A model generated the notes under the pieces. It was given only the letters and a program-made list of their open reading frames with translations. It made no database searches and had not been told where the DNA came from. From Siphonodentalium dalli (taxonomy: Eukaryota; Mollusca; Scaphopoda; Gadilida; Siphonodentaliidae), in the NCBI GenBank assembly GCA_032622095.1, contig CP136063.1:12439814-12503813 (forward strand): 64,000 bases of DNA, given 5' to 3'. The position numbers were made by a program, and so were the translations under genes. Below are positions 59,944 to 64,000 of the stretch, piece by piece (positions within the stretch are counted from its first letter, which is position 1; each line of letters starts with the position of its first letter).

Positions 59944-61640
59944 GTTTCAAAGTTCTACAAAAAGGAATCAAAAACCATGAGTTTTGATTATGTCAAGAGG
60001 GTACACAAACAAGAACATAATCAATCCTAACTGACAGTATTGAAACAATACACAGGTATATATCAACCGACAATACCAAAAAAGAATCTCCAAATAAACA
60101 GCAGGTACACATTCAGAAACATTATGTGATGTGGAGGTAGGTGCTGATCAATGGATATTACACGATTTGGTATGCATGAGTAGCAAATTCATAGCCTGTG
60201 GTGCATAGTAGACACATTTACATGTAGCATTCAGATGCAGCATAAATTATATTTTTCCAATATTTAAATTTTGCGTTTATGTGGATGAACAAAGATTTAT
60301 TTTATTCATTTATTCAAAAATATCAAGTTGTCAAGTTATGGCAGAAATAAAAGTAGTTGATTTTCTGCAATTATAACGGGTCGGGAAGACGTGAAAAGCA
60401 ACTCTGTCACGTGCTTAATCCCCTTAAAGGCCAGTTTGTAAACCATTTTTTTGTTTACTTATTGTCTTGCCCAATACAAAATCATCCCAGGTACCCTCAG
60501 TTGACATGTAAAGCTCACATGAAAATATTATGGGGAAACCAGGTCAGTGCAACAGTGATAAAACACCAGTAGCCAGGAGAGCATATATGTATGCGCTCCA
60601 GCAGTCAGAACTGCTATAGTAAAAAATACCCAGGTCAAATGAGGATTAGTTTGTTCGGCACACATGTTTTGAACACATTGCCACATACCAGAAACACTAG
60701 ATTTTGATATAATATTTCACAAGAAAATACTTGGATAATATTAGCAAAAGCGATAATTAAATAGAACAGAAACAACATTTTTCATGTCTCAGCTCATAAT
60801 ATACATACATTGTACAATGCAATGTAAGGAACACATTCATGCATTTTTTGTGTATATGCTATTTGAATTTTGCACATAAAAAGTGCTACATGTACAAAGG
60901 TCACATTTTTCAAAATTTCACAGCTACATGTAACAGTATGTATGTAATTTTAGTTGCCAATTCTTAAATAATTTGTGACTTATGTTGTCGATATTTTGAC
61001 CTCTAAATGCGGGCGTCCATTTTGGATCATTTGCATATTAAATATTTCAATTTTAATACAAAATATGACATCAACTAACTCATCTTGTCGAATGTCAATG
61101 ACCTTTGATAGAGATATTAATATAAATAATTGCAGGCATCCATGTTTGCACACATATAAGTTCAACTGCACTATTATTAGGGTCTGCGACGTTTATTCGG
61201 GTCTGCACGTACATTAATTTCTGACCAAATTCCCCCCCCCCCTGCACTATTATTCGGGTCTGCACGTTTATTTGGGTCAAAAGAGTAGCTAAAACTATAT
61301 TCGGAATGCCGCTCAGCAAATTCTAAGCTTTCCAGATATATGTTGCATTAAAAGGCTGTTTTGCCAGGATATGAGCATTTATTAATGTTACCTATATGTC
61401 TGTCCGGATTTTCCTTGTCCATAAATTTTCGCGATCGTTTTGGTGATCAAAAGCAAGATTTCCCCACATCAAGTGGTTGCGAAAATGCACAATTTGGTAC
61501 ATCTGAACCTTCAATAAGCCCAATCAACAATACAGAAATATTAAGAACTATTTTGTTTCTTACGCCAAGACTTTATTTGTGGGTTTCGTGGTGACCTCAC
61601 TTCGGCGACTGAAGTATCCAATATCAAGGTGGGGAATCAC
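59944..61640. other. Upstream region of the transposase gene
   Basis: No gene is supported. TTATTCGGGTCTGCACGT-like words repeat at about 61,192-61,275 around a C tract. No promoter element could be assigned. Confidence 0.45.
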
Positions 61641-61649
61641 GTAATCAAA

Positions 61650-62025
61650 AGTTGATTTCTCACGCGCGACGAATGAATAGAGAATGCGAAGAAAGCTAAT
61701 GTACATGTAAAGTATACTTTTCACCATATTTTCATAGGGATGAGCATATGCCCTATAATTTGCCGAAAAAGATGATACGTTATGTGTGAAAAACTCTACG
61801 TAGTTTTCTCAAACATTCTGACCAAACTTTATGGGATATTGGCCATTTTTGTCAGAATGTTTGAGAAAACTATGACGAGTTTGATAAAAAATAAGGTATC
61901 AATTTGTTGGCATGTTATTAGGCATATGCTCATCGGCACTTCAATATAATAAATATATGTAATTTATCAGGAAAATTAGCTTTCTTTGCATTATCCATTC
62001 ATTCGTCGCGCTTGCGAAATAAACT
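61650..62025. mobile_element. ~375-bp foldback element
   Basis: GCGCGACGAATGAATAG with GAAGAAAGCTAAT at the left (61,664) pairs with ATTAGCTTTCTTTGC ... CATTCATTCGTCGCGC at the right. Further in, GCATATGCCCTATAA pairs loosely with TTAGGCATATGC. The centre has GTTTTCTCAAACATTCTGAC (61,801) and its exact inverse (about 61,853). No gene. Confidence 0.82.
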
Positions 62026-62229
62026 TTGTTCAACATCCAAACTGACAACTATATGTTGAATACTGTTTAATATACTCCAATTATGCTTTCCACAAATAGA
62101 CCAATTTGACGAGATATTTGCACTTATTTGTGTTGTCAGGATCCGTTCCGCGAGATTTCCGGGTTTTACTGTAAGGATCCGGGTTTTACCCGATCCCATT
62201 AATCAGGTCGAGACCAGATCAAAAATCAG

Positions 62230-62770
62230 CTACATAGCTCATTTCGGCTTAGTAAGCTGAAATGAGCTAACAATTTGATGGGTTTTGGTATTGTTTTTTT
62301 CTCTGCGAGTAATAAGCGCGAAAATGCGCACCACAATTTGTAATTTATTCAAAGCAATGATCATTGGGCAACACAAAACTGCCAAAATTACTGCTCACAA
62401 CGGCTTATACATGTATGATTTTAATCAATAAGTTGAATAACTGGATAGAAACTTCTTCCGATTTATTTACTTATGCCTAAATACCAGCATCGGACATTTC
62501 ATTTTCTGCCGGAAATGGGATCTGCACGGTGTAGGATATATTTTGCAAGATAAAATAATCGATGTAATTTGTAAATGAGATTTAAAGCAGATAAGCCGTT
62601 GTGAGTAGTTGTAATTTTGGTGGTTTTGTGTTGCTCGATAGTCATTGCTTCGAATAAAATACAAATTGCATTGCCCATTTTCGCGCTAATTATTCGTGAT
62701 GAAAAAACTATACCAAACCCATCAAATTGTTAGCTCATTTCAGCTTAATAAGCCAAAATGAGCTATGTAG
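62230..62770. mobile_element. ~540-bp foldback element
   Basis: CTACATAGCTCATTTCGGCT at 62,230 pairs with the right end ...AAATGAGCTATGTAG at 62,770. The arms run about 190 bp (CAAAACTGCCAAAATTACTG, GCTCACAACGGCTTAT and their inverses). Each tip itself forms a GCTCATTTC/GAAATGAGC hairpin. Its last bases overlap the start of the next element. Confidence 0.82.
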
Positions 62771-63508
62771 GGCTGGGCGATATTTCAATATATTGACTAT
62801 AGTCGGTTTGGAAAAGAAAAACCGTATTGAAACCGTGTGTAAAATAAAAATTCAATATATCGCAACCGCAATTTTATCACCTCAAAATACGGTTTCAAAT
62901 TACAATCCAACTGAGTTAAATACTTTAGCGGACCACTGATTGAAAGCAGCCTTTATCGGTCGCTCCCAATTTAAGTCTCCGTTGTCTTTTATTGTAACCA
63001 ATGACGCAACGGTTGTATTTTGGGCTATAGTAGAGCGATGGAGTATCTTCTTCCAAATCCAACCTGGTAGCGGTGTAAAGTCACGAGCGATACTTCGTCC
63101 AAACTTTCTGACTCATGACTCGGCAGTATTTGTCGTTCAATTATATCTTAAAACTTGACGCAGGAAAGGAACATGTCTCAATCCTTCTAGGGTTGACACG
63201 TTAATTAGTGTTTCTTGCCAAGAATTTGGACAAATAAACACAAGAAATGCAATATTGTTCAATGATTAATTATGATTATCTTTCCCGTGTTCAAAAGTTA
63301 ATTAAAGCCATTCCGAGAATCATTTACTGCCTGGTGATAGTGTATACAATTTTACATCCCTTGTAACCCGGAATGTTATATCTCTCGTTTAAAATTTGAT
63401 TTTACATGGTATTTTTCAATAGTAAAATAATATTCAATAAAACCGTATATCGCGGTGTTATTTTGGAAAAATCGCGGTTTTTAAAAACATCAATACCGCC
63501 CAACCCTA
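62768..63508. mobile_element. hAT-like non-autonomous element
   Basis: Left end TAGGGCTGGGCGATATTTCA; right end, reversed, TAGGGTTGGGCGGTATTGAT. TAGGGCTGGGCGATA-type tips are common in animal hAT elements. Subterminal AACCG words repeat (CCGTATTGAAACCG, AACCGCAA, AAAACCGTATATCGCGG). No transposase and no clear 8-bp duplication at the edges. Confidence 0.75.
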
Positions 63509-63682
63509 GCTCGACCTGTTAATAATGAACAGTACGTAGACCTACATGTATTTGGCTGTTATAAAATGACTGGTTTAAATATTTATTATATGACTACCAC
63601 TAATCCCTTACAAATACCGCTATTGTTTGGGGATAAATTCCGAGCAGTCGGAAAACGCGTGTCTGGTCATGAGCCGTATCGG

Positions 63683-63758
63683 TATTCTATGAATTCCGTA
63701 TCAGTATCCTTTGAATTCCGTATCAGTATCCTTTGAATTCCGTATCAGTATCCCGTGA
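63683..63758. repeat. 22-bp tandem repeat
   Basis: GAATTCCGTATCAGTATCCT followed by TT occurs twice exactly, with one diverged copy before (GTATTCTATGAATTCCG) and one cut copy after. Confidence 0.88.
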
Positions 63759-63925
63759 AATTAGGTCACCGGAAGTTGGGAACTATTTATCAGGTCTGTT
63801 TAGGTTTGCCAGGGTGATGACATGATCGATGGTGTAACGAAGTAGTTTTGCCCTTTGTGACATGGGATGAACCAAAATTGTGTCATAAAATAAACACTTT
63901 ATCGGTATCGGTATTTATCGGTCTC

Positions 63926-64000
63926 GTTGACGATATCAGATCGCCGCATCAAACTCGCTGCCTGCGGCAGCTCGTTTGATACGGCGATCTGACATTGTCA
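63926..64000. repeat. Long hairpin at window end
   Basis: CAGATCGCCGCATCAAACTC is followed by GCTGCC, loop TGC, then GGCAGC and GAGCTGCC's partner CTCGTTTGATACGGCGATCTG with a few mismatches. Stem about 26 bp plus TGACGATAT/ATTGTCA outside. The element may continue past the window. Confidence 0.8.

Noticed and set aside
45100-62200. CACTA/CACTG terminal inverted repeats for an autonomous element
   Set aside because: Single CACTA words exist (for example near 45,170) but no convincing inverted partner was found by eye.
1-64000. tRNA or rRNA genes
   Set aside because: No sequence with both a cloverleaf and A/B boxes was recognised. SINE-like repeats did not show a clear tRNA head.

Overview
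The window looks like nuclear DNA of an animal, most likely a marine invertebrate and probably a lophotrochozoan such as a mollusc. The evidence is indirect. Genes have GT-AG introns with matching phases, most of the DNA is repeats and transposon remnants, and the trinucleotide-rich word TACATGTA is frequent. The element mix (Penelope-like, CACTA-like, many foldback MITEs, SINE-like repeats ending in GGAC-rich tails) fits that group. No tRNA, rRNA, CRISPR array or bacterial-type operon was found. The species cannot be named from the sequence.

Layout. 0.4-1.6 kb holds a decayed non-LTR reverse transcriptase. 3.1-6.3 kb holds a cluster of AT-rich palindromes, a ~38-copy array of a 52-bp satellite, and a foldback element. 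7.4-9.0 kb is a dispersed element whose inverted, internally amplified relative lies at 34.2-36.8 kb. 10,655-19,725 is a 9.07-kb element made almost wholly of ~209-bp monomers. It is bounded by ~255-bp terminal inverted repeats and by a perfect 8-bp target duplication (TCGGGAAG). 20.8-21.6 kb is the 3' end of a Penelope-like element with a GIY-YIG domain. 22.2-28.3 kb is a three-exon gene for a secreted PAN/apple-like plus C-type-lectin-like protein (plus strand). A decayed, triplicated piece of its last exon follows. 29.7-32.6 kb is minisatellite and tandem repeat. 37-46 kb is packed with MITEs of at least four families.

46.4-60 kb carries two minus-strand coding units. The upstream one is an intact, intronless 691-codon CACTA/EnSpm-like (TNPD-type) transposase. 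Downstream of it is a gene of at least seven exons whose product resembles DUF4806-domain proteins. Both may belong to one large transposon or be neighbours by chance; no shared terminal repeats were found by eye. 61.6-64 kb is a nest of foldback and hAT-like non-autonomous elements.

Apart from the lectin-like gene and the transposase/DUF4806 pair, no intact gene is supported. Most short open frames in the window are translations of repeats.
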